Shown one piece after another: positions 17,801 to 23,648 of a stretch of 54,915 nt of DNA (within the stretch, counting starts at the first letter, position 1; every line of letters starts with the position of its first letter). The translations under genes and the position numbers were made by a program. The stretch is taken from the NCBI GenBank assembly GCA_017447445.1, contig JAFSNK010000034.1, positions 1 to 54,915 on the forward strand, given 5' to 3'. The stretch comes from Clostridia bacterium. Its GTDB lineage: Bacteria > Bacillota > Clostridia > Oscillospirales > CAG-382. Below the pieces are notes generated by a model. That model worked only from the letters and a program-made list of their open reading frames with translations. It ran no database searches and was not told the DNA's origin.

Positions 17801-17983
17801 GGCATCGCCGTCGAAGGTCACGGCATAGTTCGCAAACGTGATCTTATCACCGACGTTTGCGGTGATCGCGGGCGAAGTGTTTTTGATAACGGCATGCTCG
17901 GCTCCCGCTTCGAAAACGAACAGCGCGGAGCACATCGTTGCCAGCATCGCCAGCGTGAGAAGGATCGAAAGTGCTTTTTTCAT
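14900..17983 (-). CDS. Secreted glycerophosphodiester phosphodiesterase with dockerin
   Basis: 1027 residues with a signal peptide (1-27). Residues about 30-105 look like an Ig-like domain, and 110-315 like a concanavalin/LamG-type domain. Residues about 340-535 resemble a GDPD barrel without its catalytic residues, ending SGANGIITTDSANV. Residues about 543-790 are a GDPD barrel with GHRGN (H547), FEIDVEITKDG and HDNTLNRTT, the expected metal and catalytic residues. An Ig-like domain follows, then a C-terminal type I dockerin with two loops (GDVNSNGKID, ADLNGNGKID). GDPD enzymes hydrolyse glycerophosphodiesters; outside the cell, possible substrates are deacylated phospholipid or glycerol-teichoic acid. 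The ATG follows AAAAGGAG. It lies 61 bp after the DUF6472 gene on the same strand. Confidence 0.9.
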   Translation of the reverse strand: MKKALSILLTLAMLATMCSALFVFEAGAEHAVIKNTSPAITANVGDKITFANYAVTFDGDAEAVSSGITWKNEAGEEVAEFTPAAKGVYRFTATAGSKSKTIYVVAKNASEKEYVLFEDDFSSYSTTQDMLDNGYTKISGTLELKDGMMEYGNVTSLYAEGRILLPQWLGDFGDYSITADVKISTDKGRWFGPVYRIMNSAEKAYYPYYHICIRQNTTATNGLEFGGRNVNNAWSVMKTHAGTVPNMTQAFHSIVFTSFGDTFQFMFDGEEIFYTTQDELAEISKSTGNPWIKIDKGYVGFIASGTNVLVKKLKVVIQETVLEHPEVIPDLINISHDETNIINPLANVQAINTEKQDYKAIISAEDHPSQIMLAAGAVTDFAELFALCNENKVIPNLVITAKEQLDAIHAGAGTAFKDVTLVCSTAELCKYARTLNSNFRTGLYVIPATDELGSKEAEAIRKEVRGAPATFCVMTGQHATLHNVHELQALALAVWVMPGEETDAEILKAVTSGANGIITTDSANVTRIINKYFAPNTMSRVPILIGHRGNPSQKPENSLASFRTAMENGADVFEIDVEITKDGHIIIMHDNTLNRTTNYTGNLTINQMTLEEIRSYNIIYTKAQDGHKVGDISDEKVPTLEEVLDLLKEFPDCRVFIEFKGSNSANIAATSKIVKEYGMEDRADVISFSSNFVSLTQQAGNMPGMSTGLLGSTGDSSATMETALENFFKAFRVAQLYNSTINNSGVSYKPFMTVANDRGMTVWPWTYQYSSNNSAFLVGAAGITTDDVQWAKKMYKYLKVDDVLMEAGGKLALSATAQTFGNGDAELDPSKLLVTVVEGEDVVKYADGKIEALKDGTAKLLVGTKTKTTGNSEYVLYAQPVTVTVGKLDGLTFVPGCGYSAVNSDGILFVTGVNEKTGWASFKESIVNTGCTFTDKDGKEIKDDAFVGTGARVELDGTTYCVIVKGDVNSNGKIDPADYAMVKRSYLRTYTLNDLQTRAADLNGNGKIDSSEYAMIKRHCLGTYVIN

Positions 17984-18044
17984 GGTGCGTCTCCTTTTGT
18001 AGTTTTTGCGCCCTCGGCGCGAAGTCTGTATAAGTCGGTACCGT

Positions 18045-18215
18045 TCAGTTCTGCTTTTGAACGGTTTTGTATTCGTCGTAGAATCTGTAATAGCGGCATT
18101 TCCCGTTCCCGCTTTGCAGGAACGCGGCGTATTCGTCCTCGTCCAGATAAGCGGAGCAGACGGGATCGCCGGTCTCGTCGTCGACCGAATAGAATTCGCA
18201 GGTTTCGCAATCCAT
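18045..18215 (-). CDS. DUF6472 small cysteine-rich protein
   Basis: 56 residues with cysteines in the pattern CETC, DPVC and GKCRYY, an acidic DEDEYAAFLQ stretch and an end DEYKTVQKQN. This fits the small clostridial DUF6472 family; the four Cys could bind a metal. It begins 3 bases after the DUF4358 stop codon, with AAGGG upstream, so the two are cotranscribed. Cytoplasmic; function unknown. It is too short for many gene callers. Confidence 0.75.
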   Translation of the reverse strand: MDCETCEFYSVDDETGDPVCSAYLDEDEYAAFLQSGNGKCRYYRFYDEYKTVQKQN

Positions 18216-18218
18216 GGC

Positions 18219-18749
18219 TCAACCCTTCAACTTCTTTAAGATGAGCGAATCGATATCCGCCGCGCCGCCCTTTACCGCGATATACCAAACGTAGGCGCCT
18301 TTTGTGCCGAAAACCGCGTTTTTGAGCGCGGAGGTGTCGACGTCCGGGTAGGATTTCGCGTTTTCAAGCTTTAAATCGACGCGGGCGCGCAGGAACTCAG
18401 TAAGCGTCTCGGCGTATTCTTCGTCCGCCAACTTTATAAGCGCGTATTCGCAGGGCTTGGTCGGCGCCGTCTCGTCGATATAGAGGTAATAGTCGGCGAT
18501 CTTCGAAAAATCCGGCGATCCGGCGGCGTCGCCGTAATAAGAGGCGAACTCTTCCGCGTCGAGCTCCCAGCCCGCATCGCCTTCCGCCCCGTGCGAACGG
18601 TAGATATACCCCTCCCCGTCCGGCACGAACCGCGTTTTTATCTCCGCGCCGGCGGCGCAGACGTCTATGTCGTTTATCTTTCCCGCGCAGGAAACGGCGC
18701 AAAGCGCCAGCGCGAACAGCAGCAGCAGCGCGACAACGCGTGTTTTCAT
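18219..18749 (-). CDS. DUF4358 lipoprotein
   Basis: 176 residues from the ATG at 18749, with CGGAG 7 bases upstream; an in-frame ATG at 18776 adds nine polar residues before the signal peptide and is less likely. The signal peptide MKTRVVALLLLFALALCAVSC ends in the lipobox AVSC. The mature part has the DUF4358 pattern: YLYIDETAPTKPCEYALIKLADEEYAE, then a conserved ending NAVFGTKGAYVWYIAV. The function is unknown. It is first in a pair with DUF6472, under the consensus promoter at 18811-18839. Confidence 0.82.
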   Translation of the reverse strand: MKTRVVALLLLFALALCAVSCAGKINDIDVCAAGAEIKTRFVPDGEGYIYRSHGAEGDAGWELDAEEFASYYGDAAGSPDFSKIADYYLYIDETAPTKPCEYALIKLADEEYAETLTEFLRARVDLKLENAKSYPDVDTSALKNAVFGTKGAYVWYIAVKGGAADIDSLILKKLKG

Positions 18750-18810
18750 TTTGATTCTCCGTTCGTTGATTTGCATAAACGTTATAATACCCGGGTTTTT
18801 ACATATATGT

Positions 18811-18839
18811 ATTTTACCTTATTTTTTCGCGCTTGTCAA
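18811..18839 (-). promoter_or_regulatory. Promoter of the DUF4358-DUF6472 unit
   Basis: Minus-strand TTGACA (18834-18839), 17-bp spacer, TAAAAT (18811-18816). It lies about 60 bp upstream of the ATG. Confidence 0.8.
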
Positions 18840-18888
18840 GCGAAACGGCAAATAATTACGGCGCATTAAGCGGCGCGGGACCGGACGC

Positions 18889-18920
18889 AAAAAGCGGCTC
18901 CGTTTCGGGAGCCGCTTTCG
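18889..18920 (-). terminator. Intrinsic terminator of the oxidoreductase operon
   Basis: The minus strand has GCGGCTCC, a short loop, GGAGCCGC and TTTTT. It lies about 110 bp beyond the stop of the Gfo/Idh/MocA gene. The other strand has a weaker T run. Confidence 0.75.
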
Positions 18921-19030
18921 TTTTCATCGCGGGTAATTACGCGGATGATCATGCTGCGGAATTTTGCGGAAAACTTCACCGCGGGGCGGTTTGTCCGGGG
19001 ACCACGCACACACGGTTTCGCGGGGTGATT

Positions 19031-19963
19031 CTATTTCCTCTGCTGCGCGGCGTAGAATTCCTCGAAGGCGGCGCCGTCGAAGGACGGATCGGTCTCCTTT
19101 AAGCCATCGATAAGCGCTTCCTCCCCGCCGTTTGCGCGGGATTTTATCCCGGCGAGCATTATTTTAACGGAATCGGTCATCTGCGGGACGGTGGCTATGC
19201 GGTTCGGCTCGCCGCGCATATAGGCGACGACGTGCTTTAACATCGCCTCATAGACCTTGCTGCTGTCGATCTTATAAGCGAAGCTGGTCTTTTCCGTCAT
19301 GACCAGCGCGGTGGAGGGCTGCCAGCCCTTTTTGCCGATATGGTAAGCCGCGGTAACGCCGTTTTCGAACCGGACGTAATAGCTGTCGCATTCGGTGTTC
19401 CCCACGTTCCCGGTGCCTATATAGCGGGTGGAAACGGGTTTTACGTCCCCGAGAAAGCCCATTACCGATTCGACGGCGTGTATGGCGTAGTTGAACTCGT
19501 CCACCCCGACCATGACCGAAATATGAACGATATCCCCGCGCTGTTCCTCCGGCACGGCAAAGAATGAATCGTGCTCGTAGGTATAGCGCATCGCGCTGGT
19601 GCCGATTATTTTTTTGCCCTGCGCCGCGAGCCGTTCGAAGGCGCGCAGGTCTTTAAGATTGCCCGCCAGCGGCTTATCCACGAAAACGGGAACGCCGGCT
19701 TCGACAAACGCCTTTGCAAGCTCCAGATGCCTGTCCCAGTTGCAGCCCTGGATAAAAACGAGGTCGACGTTCTTTGCCATTTCGGAAAGATCGTAATAAC
19801 GCTTTTCCAGCCCGAATTTGTTGATAAACGCCTCCACCTCCGCGTCGGTGCGGAACGCGTCGTTATAAACGGCGGTGTAGCGCGCGTCGTTCCCCTGCAG
19901 GAATATCTCCGCGAACGAGGGCGCGTGCGAGGTGTCGATGTTTACCGTGCCTATCCTTATCAT
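19031..19963 (-). CDS. Gfo/Idh/MocA family oxidoreductase
   Basis: 310 residues. An N-terminal Rossmann-type domain (RIGTVNIDTSHAPSF, LVFIQGCNWDRHLELA) is followed by the family's catalytic strand VPVFVDKPLAG (Lys of the EKP-type motif, with D in place of E) and a C-terminal alpha/beta domain. Family members are NAD(P)-dependent sugar or polyol dehydrogenases; the substrate cannot be read from sequence. The usual GxGxxG is poorly conserved at the N terminus, so cofactor binding may be atypical. The ATG follows AAAAGGAG. It is 16 bp downstream of the ribokinase in a two-gene operon, suggesting oxidation and phosphorylation of one sugar. Confidence 0.85.
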   Translation of the reverse strand: MIRIGTVNIDTSHAPSFAEIFLQGNDARYTAVYNDAFRTDAEVEAFINKFGLEKRYYDLSEMAKNVDLVFIQGCNWDRHLELAKAFVEAGVPVFVDKPLAGNLKDLRAFERLAAQGKKIIGTSAMRYTYEHDSFFAVPEEQRGDIVHISVMVGVDEFNYAIHAVESVMGFLGDVKPVSTRYIGTGNVGNTECDSYYVRFENGVTAAYHIGKKGWQPSTALVMTEKTSFAYKIDSSKVYEAMLKHVVAYMRGEPNRIATVPQMTDSVKIMLAGIKSRANGGEEALIDGLKETDPSFDGAAFEEFYAAQQRK

Positions 19964-19979
19964 TTTATACAGCTCCTTT

Positions 19980-20906
19980 TCAACGGTTTCCGTTCATAAG
20001 CGATTCGACCTCTTCGCGGGTGGGAAGCGATCTGATCGCGCCTTTTTTGGTAACGGTGAGCGCGCCCGCCGCGTTTGCGAACCGCGCCGCCGCGATAATG
20101 TCCCCGGTGCGCAGGTATTCCGCCGTTATCGCCGCGGTGAAAGCGTCGCCCGCCGCGGTGGTGTCGACCGTTTCGACGTCGTAGGGCGAAACGAGGTCGC
20201 AGTATTTGCCGTCGTAAACGTAGCATCCGCGCCCGCCGAGCTTAAGCACCACGTAGCGGATCTTAACGCGGGAGCAGAGCGCCATGGAGGCGCGCAGGCA
20301 GTTGTTCAGGTTGTTCGGGCGGATCCCGGTGAGTATTTCGGTTTCCACCTCGTTGGGCGAGAATATCTCCACCTCCGCGAGCTTGTCCAGCGGGAAATCC
20401 GGCTCCGCCGCACCTGCGTCGATAAACAGCGGGATCCCGTCCGCACGGGCGCAGCGCGCGGCGGCGATGACCGCGTCGCGGTTGAGCTCGAACTGGGTGA
20501 GCACCGCGTCCGGGCAGGCGCCGAAAGCCGAATCGATATCCGCGGCGCACAGCTTTGCGTTCGCGCCGGGATAGGTGATTATGCGGTTGGTCCCTCCGCG
20601 CTCCACCATAACGGCGGCGAGCCCGGTGGGTTCGGTCTTGTCGGTCTTTATATACTCCGTATCGATCCCGCGGGAAGCGAACAGCGAAATAAGACTTTCG
20701 CCGTAGGCGTCGTCCCCCACGCGTGAGCAGAAAACGACACCGGCGCCGAGCTGGACCGCGGCGACGGCGGTGTTTGCGCCCTTGCCGCCCGGAGTGAACG
20801 CGTAGAGCCCGTCGGATATAAGAGTTTCGCCGGGAGCGGGGATATAGGGCGTGGGAAGCACGAGATCGATGTTCGTACTTCCGGCAACGAGTATCTTGTT
20901 TGCCAT
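19980..20906 (-). CDS. rbsK: Ribokinase (PfkB family sugar kinase)
   Basis: 308 residues. Ribokinase signatures are present: AGSTNIDLV near the start, TPGGKGANTAVAA, and the C-terminal DTTAAGDAFTAA with the catalytic aspartate and anion hole. NRIITYPGAN and SPNEVETEILTG also match the family. It phosphorylates ribose or a related sugar using ATP in the cytoplasm. It is the first gene of an operon with the Gfo/Idh/MocA oxidoreductase and divergent from a sugar isomerase, so the true substrate may be another pentose or a polyol derivative. Confidence 0.88.
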   Translation of the reverse strand: MANKILVAGSTNIDLVLPTPYIPAPGETLISDGLYAFTPGGKGANTAVAAVQLGAGVVFCSRVGDDAYGESLISLFASRGIDTEYIKTDKTEPTGLAAVMVERGGTNRIITYPGANAKLCAADIDSAFGACPDAVLTQFELNRDAVIAAARCARADGIPLFIDAGAAEPDFPLDKLAEVEIFSPNEVETEILTGIRPNNLNNCLRASMALCSRVKIRYVVLKLGGRGCYVYDGKYCDLVSPYDVETVDTTAAGDAFTAAITAEYLRTGDIIAAARFANAAGALTVTKKGAIRSLPTREEVESLMNGNR

Positions 20907-20956
20907 ATAAATGCCTCCTGCGTGAATGATTTTCAGAATACGTACCTATTCGGTTT

Positions 20957-20986
20957 ATTATACAATAAAAAACGAGTCATTGTCAA
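20957..20986 (-). promoter_or_regulatory. Promoter of the ribokinase-oxidoreductase operon
   Basis: Minus-strand TTGACA (20981-20986), 18-bp spacer, TATAAT (20957-20962). The ribokinase start codon lies about 50 bp downstream. Confidence 0.78.
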
Positions 20987-20996
20987 TATATTGACA
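20981..20996. promoter_or_regulatory. Palindromic candidate operator spanning both -35 boxes
   Basis: TGTCAATATATTGACA is a perfect 16-bp palindrome. Each half carries the -35 hexamer of one of two divergent promoters. A dimeric regulator bound here would block both operons. No regulator gene lies beside it. Confidence 0.6.
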
Positions 20997-21019
20997 AACA
21001 ATCTTTTGCGGAGTACAAT
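20991..21019 (+). promoter_or_regulatory. Promoter of the sugar isomerase gene
   Basis: TTGACA (20991-20996), 17-bp spacer, TACAAT (21014-21019), 35 bp upstream of the ATG. Confidence 0.82.
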
Positions 21020-21054
21020 ATTTACGCAAAATAAAACGTTACGGGAGGCGCTTT

Positions 21055-21888
21055 ATGTTAAAAACAGGGCTTTCGACCTGCGGCAGGATACCGGAAGAGC
21101 CGCTGTTCCGCGAATATGCAGAGGCGGGCATAGAAGTTATGGAAATATCGCCGGAGCAGGGCGGATACGATTTGCTTGATTTTACAAAGCTCAAAAGGCT
21201 TGCCGCCGCGTACGGCGTGGAGCTGCGGTCTTTTCATTTGCAGTATTACCCGTTTACGCAGGTGGATATTTCGGCGCCGGACGGCGCGCTGCGCCGCGCA
21301 AGCGTGCGGCTGCTTTGCGGACAGATAGAAAAAGCGGCTGACGCGGGCATAGGGATATTCGTGGTACACCCGGGCGGCGAACCCGTCGCCGACGAAATGC
21401 GGGAGGCGCATCTGAGCGCATCCGGCGAAAGCCTGTGCGAGCTGGCGGAGTTCGCGGCGAAAGCAGGCGGAGTCATTGCCGCGGAGGACCTGCCGCGAAG
21501 CTGCCCCGGGCGCGATTCCGCCGAGATGCAGCGGCTGCTTGCCGCCGACGGGCGGCTGCGTGTCTGCTTCGATACGAACCACCTGCTGCGCGAGGATCCG
21601 GTGGATTTTGTGCGTAAGATCGGCAGCAAGATTGTTACTCTGCACGTATCGGACTACGATTTTACCGATGAGAAGCACTGGCTCCCGGGCGAAGGCAAGG
21701 TGGACTGGCAGGCGCTTATTTCGGCTTTGAAGGAAACGGGCTACGACGGCGCGTGGACCTACGAGCTGGGGTTCGCCCCGCCGCGCACGCTGAAGCGCGC
21801 AAGGGACCTTACCTGCCGGGACATTGCCGCAAACGCGAAAGCTCTTTTCGCGGGGGAAACGCCGGACAGGAAACCGCTTGATTATTGA
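21055..21888 (+). CDS. Sugar phosphate isomerase/epimerase (xylose isomerase-like TIM barrel)
   Basis: 277 residues of the AP endonuclease 2/xylose isomerase-like fold. Probable metal ligands are in AAEDLP, CFDTNHLL, TLHVSDYDFTDEKHWLPGEGKVDW and WTYELGF, at the expected strand ends. HPGG and SFHLQYYP also fit. There is no signal peptide. The ATG follows GGGAGG. Members interconvert ketoses or sugar acids such as inosose and tagatose; this substrate is unknown. The gene is divergent from the ribokinase-oxidoreductase operon with intertwined promoters, so the three probably serve one catabolic route. Confidence 0.87.
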   Translation: MLKTGLSTCGRIPEEPLFREYAEAGIEVMEISPEQGGYDLLDFTKLKRLAAAYGVELRSFHLQYYPFTQVDISAPDGALRRASVRLLCGQIEKAADAGIGIFVVHPGGEPVADEMREAHLSASGESLCELAEFAAKAGGVIAAEDLPRSCPGRDSAEMQRLLAADGRLRVCFDTNHLLREDPVDFVRKIGSKIVTLHVSDYDFTDEKHWLPGEGKVDWQALISALKETGYDGAWTYELGFAPPRTLKRARDLTCRDIAANAKALFAGETPDRKPLDY

Positions 21889-21913
21889 CAACCCGCGCGC
21901 GAAGTGATAGAAT
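21885..21913 (+). promoter_or_regulatory. Promoter of the CBM9-like lipoprotein gene
   Basis: TTGACA (21885-21890) overlaps the isomerase stop codon; a 17-bp spacer and TAGAAT (21908-21913) follow. The start codon is 35 bp downstream. Confidence 0.82.
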
Positions 21914-21948
21914 AAACGCGATAAAACGCAAACAAAAGGAGAACCGTT

Positions 21949-23310
21949 ATGAAAAAGTTACTTGCGGCACTGCTTGTTATAGCACTGCTTGCCGCCCTTG
22001 CCGCCTGCGGCGGTAACGAAGCCGGCAAGACGGAATCGAAAGACATATCAGCGGCGGATTCCGGACCCGCCGGGCAAAGCGAGCCGGGATCCGAACCGGA
22101 ATCCGCGCCCGAATCAGAACCGGAGGAATCAAAGCCCGAAGAATCCAAGCCGGAGGAATCCGAACCGGAGGAATCCGAACCCGAAGTATCCGAACCCGAA
22201 GTATCCGAACCCGAAGAATCGAGCCGGGACGACGGCGCGCAGGAGCCGCCGGCGTTTATTGCAAACTTTATTTCCACCGGGACGGTCGACACCAAGGTGA
22301 ACGCCGAATCCGCAAACTCCGTGCGGCTTACCGGCGTGGACGAGGACCCCTCGTTCGGCGCCGTGGTGCTTTACACCTATAAATACGGCACCGTGTACGA
22401 CCTGGAGGATTTTGCGGTGGCGACCTTTGAATACACGCAGGATAAATTCGGCTATGTGCTTACCTCGTTTGCCGAACCCGGCACCGTGAGCGATGCGGAT
22501 ATCCCCGCGGACGGATTTATCGTTGCGGCGCACAAAACGCAGGAAGCGGTTGTGAACAAGCTTAAAGCCATCCCCGGCGATACCACGGTGTTCCCGCACG
22601 GAGTTCAGCCCTGCAGGGATATAGGTTTCACCGCAAAGAAGGACAACGGCGGCATTGATATCGACGGCGTGATCGCCGCCGGCGAATGGGACGCATACAA
22701 GATAGAAGATGTGGACGCGACGAATCCCCACTGGTCATACGCCCAGTTCGAAGCCGGCAACTACTACGCCACCGCGGCGTATTACTGCGCGTACGACGAT
22801 AATTACGTTTACCTCTGCGTGGACGTTTCTTCGCCCTATCACTACTGCCCCGTAAGGCAGGACAACGCCAACGGAATGTGGCAGTACGAATGCATTCAGG
22901 TAAAAATGCTTTCGCAGAGCCCCGGAAGCGAATACGTTCTGGAGCACTTCGACCACGTTGCGGACGGCACCGCCAACAAAGAGGGCGTGGTGCGCGCCTA
23001 CGGCTTTGCCGTGAACGACGACGGCGAGACCTGCTATTACGAAAACGCGATAACCAAGGAGTTCACCGGTCTTTGCAAGTGCACCCGTGACGACGGTGCT
23101 CAGCGCACAGTATATGAAGTCGCCATCCCGTGGGCGGAATACGGCATCACCCCGCAGCCCGGGTTCACGTTCGGTCTCACCTTCTCGATCAACTCCACCA
23201 ACGCGGACGACGTAAGCAAGGGAGTGTGGAAGAACATAACCCTGCGCAACGGCGGCGGCGTTATAGGCCGCAACGACTGGTCCAAAATACCGGAGGTTAC
23301 GCTCGGCTGA
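21949..23310 (+). CDS. Lipoprotein with IPxGGFVI-type module and CBM9-like domain
   Basis: 453 residues. The signal peptide ends LAACG. Residues about 48-90 are a Pro-Glu-Ser/Lys linker built from PEESK/PEVSE units. Residues about 100-215 contain one copy of the recurrent module described in the findings (VVLYTYKYG, IPADGFIVAAHKTQEAVV). Residues about 225-453 resemble a family 9 carbohydrate-binding/DOMON-like domain (IDGVIAAGEWDAYKI, YCAYDDNYVYLCVDV, VYEVAIPWAEYG, FTFGLTFSINSTN). No catalytic motif is seen. The likely role is surface capture of polysaccharide. The ATG follows AAAAGGAG. Own promoter and terminator make it monocistronic. Confidence 0.85.
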   Translation: MKKLLAALLVIALLAALAACGGNEAGKTESKDISAADSGPAGQSEPGSEPESAPESEPEESKPEESKPEESEPEESEPEVSEPEVSEPEESSRDDGAQEPPAFIANFISTGTVDTKVNAESANSVRLTGVDEDPSFGAVVLYTYKYGTVYDLEDFAVATFEYTQDKFGYVLTSFAEPGTVSDADIPADGFIVAAHKTQEAVVNKLKAIPGDTTVFPHGVQPCRDIGFTAKKDNGGIDIDGVIAAGEWDAYKIEDVDATNPHWSYAQFEAGNYYATAAYYCAYDDNYVYLCVDVSSPYHYCPVRQDNANGMWQYECIQVKMLSQSPGSEYVLEHFDHVADGTANKEGVVRAYGFAVNDDGETCYYENAITKEFTGLCKCTRDDGAQRTVYEVAIPWAEYGITPQPGFTFGLTFSINSTNADDVSKGVWKNITLRNGGGVIGRNDWSKIPEVTLG

Positions 23311-23341
23311 CGATTCGGCCGTACCGCTTATGACCTTTTAA

Positions 23342-23375
23342 TACAAAAAGCTCCGTCTGCACGGAGCTTTTTGTA
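23342..23375 (+). terminator. Intrinsic terminator
   Basis: TACAAAAAGCTCCGT, loop ctgc, ACGGAGCTTTTTGTA: a near-perfect long stem, 32 bp after the lipoprotein stop. The gene-free stretch 23311-23648 holds this, the hairpin at 23415 and the terminator at 23601; nothing else is recognisable. Confidence 0.85.
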
Positions 23376-23414
23376 TCCGGCGAAAATTACGCGGCGTTTA
23401 GGCGCATATAAAAA

Positions 23415-23436
23415 CGGAGCCGTTTTCACGGCTCCG
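23415..23436. other. Extra hairpin between convergent genes
   Basis: CGGAGCCG, loop ttttca, CGGCTCCG, with no T tail. It lies between the two terminators of convergent genes; its role is unknown. Confidence 0.45.
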
Positions 23437-23600
23437 CGGGGGGCGGTTTCGGCAATACTCCCTTTCGGTTCCGTATGTGTTCCTTTCTTGCGGGGCGGTC
23501 GTCGCCGCCCCGAAAAGCGCTTCGATAATACAGTACCGGAAAACGGCAAAAACGGGAACGGTTTTTGAAAAATCTTTATAAAAACCCGAAAATATTTTGA

Positions 23601-23638
23601 AAAAAGGCGTTCTTCACGCACGGAAGAACGCCTTTTTT
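23601..23638 (-). terminator. Terminator of the GHL10 operon
   Basis: AAAAAGGCGTTCTT and AAGAACGCCTTTTTT flank a 10-base loop. It sits 10 bp past the minus-strand stop at 23649 and works on either strand. Confidence 0.82.
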
Positions 23639-23648
23639 GCGCAAGCGC

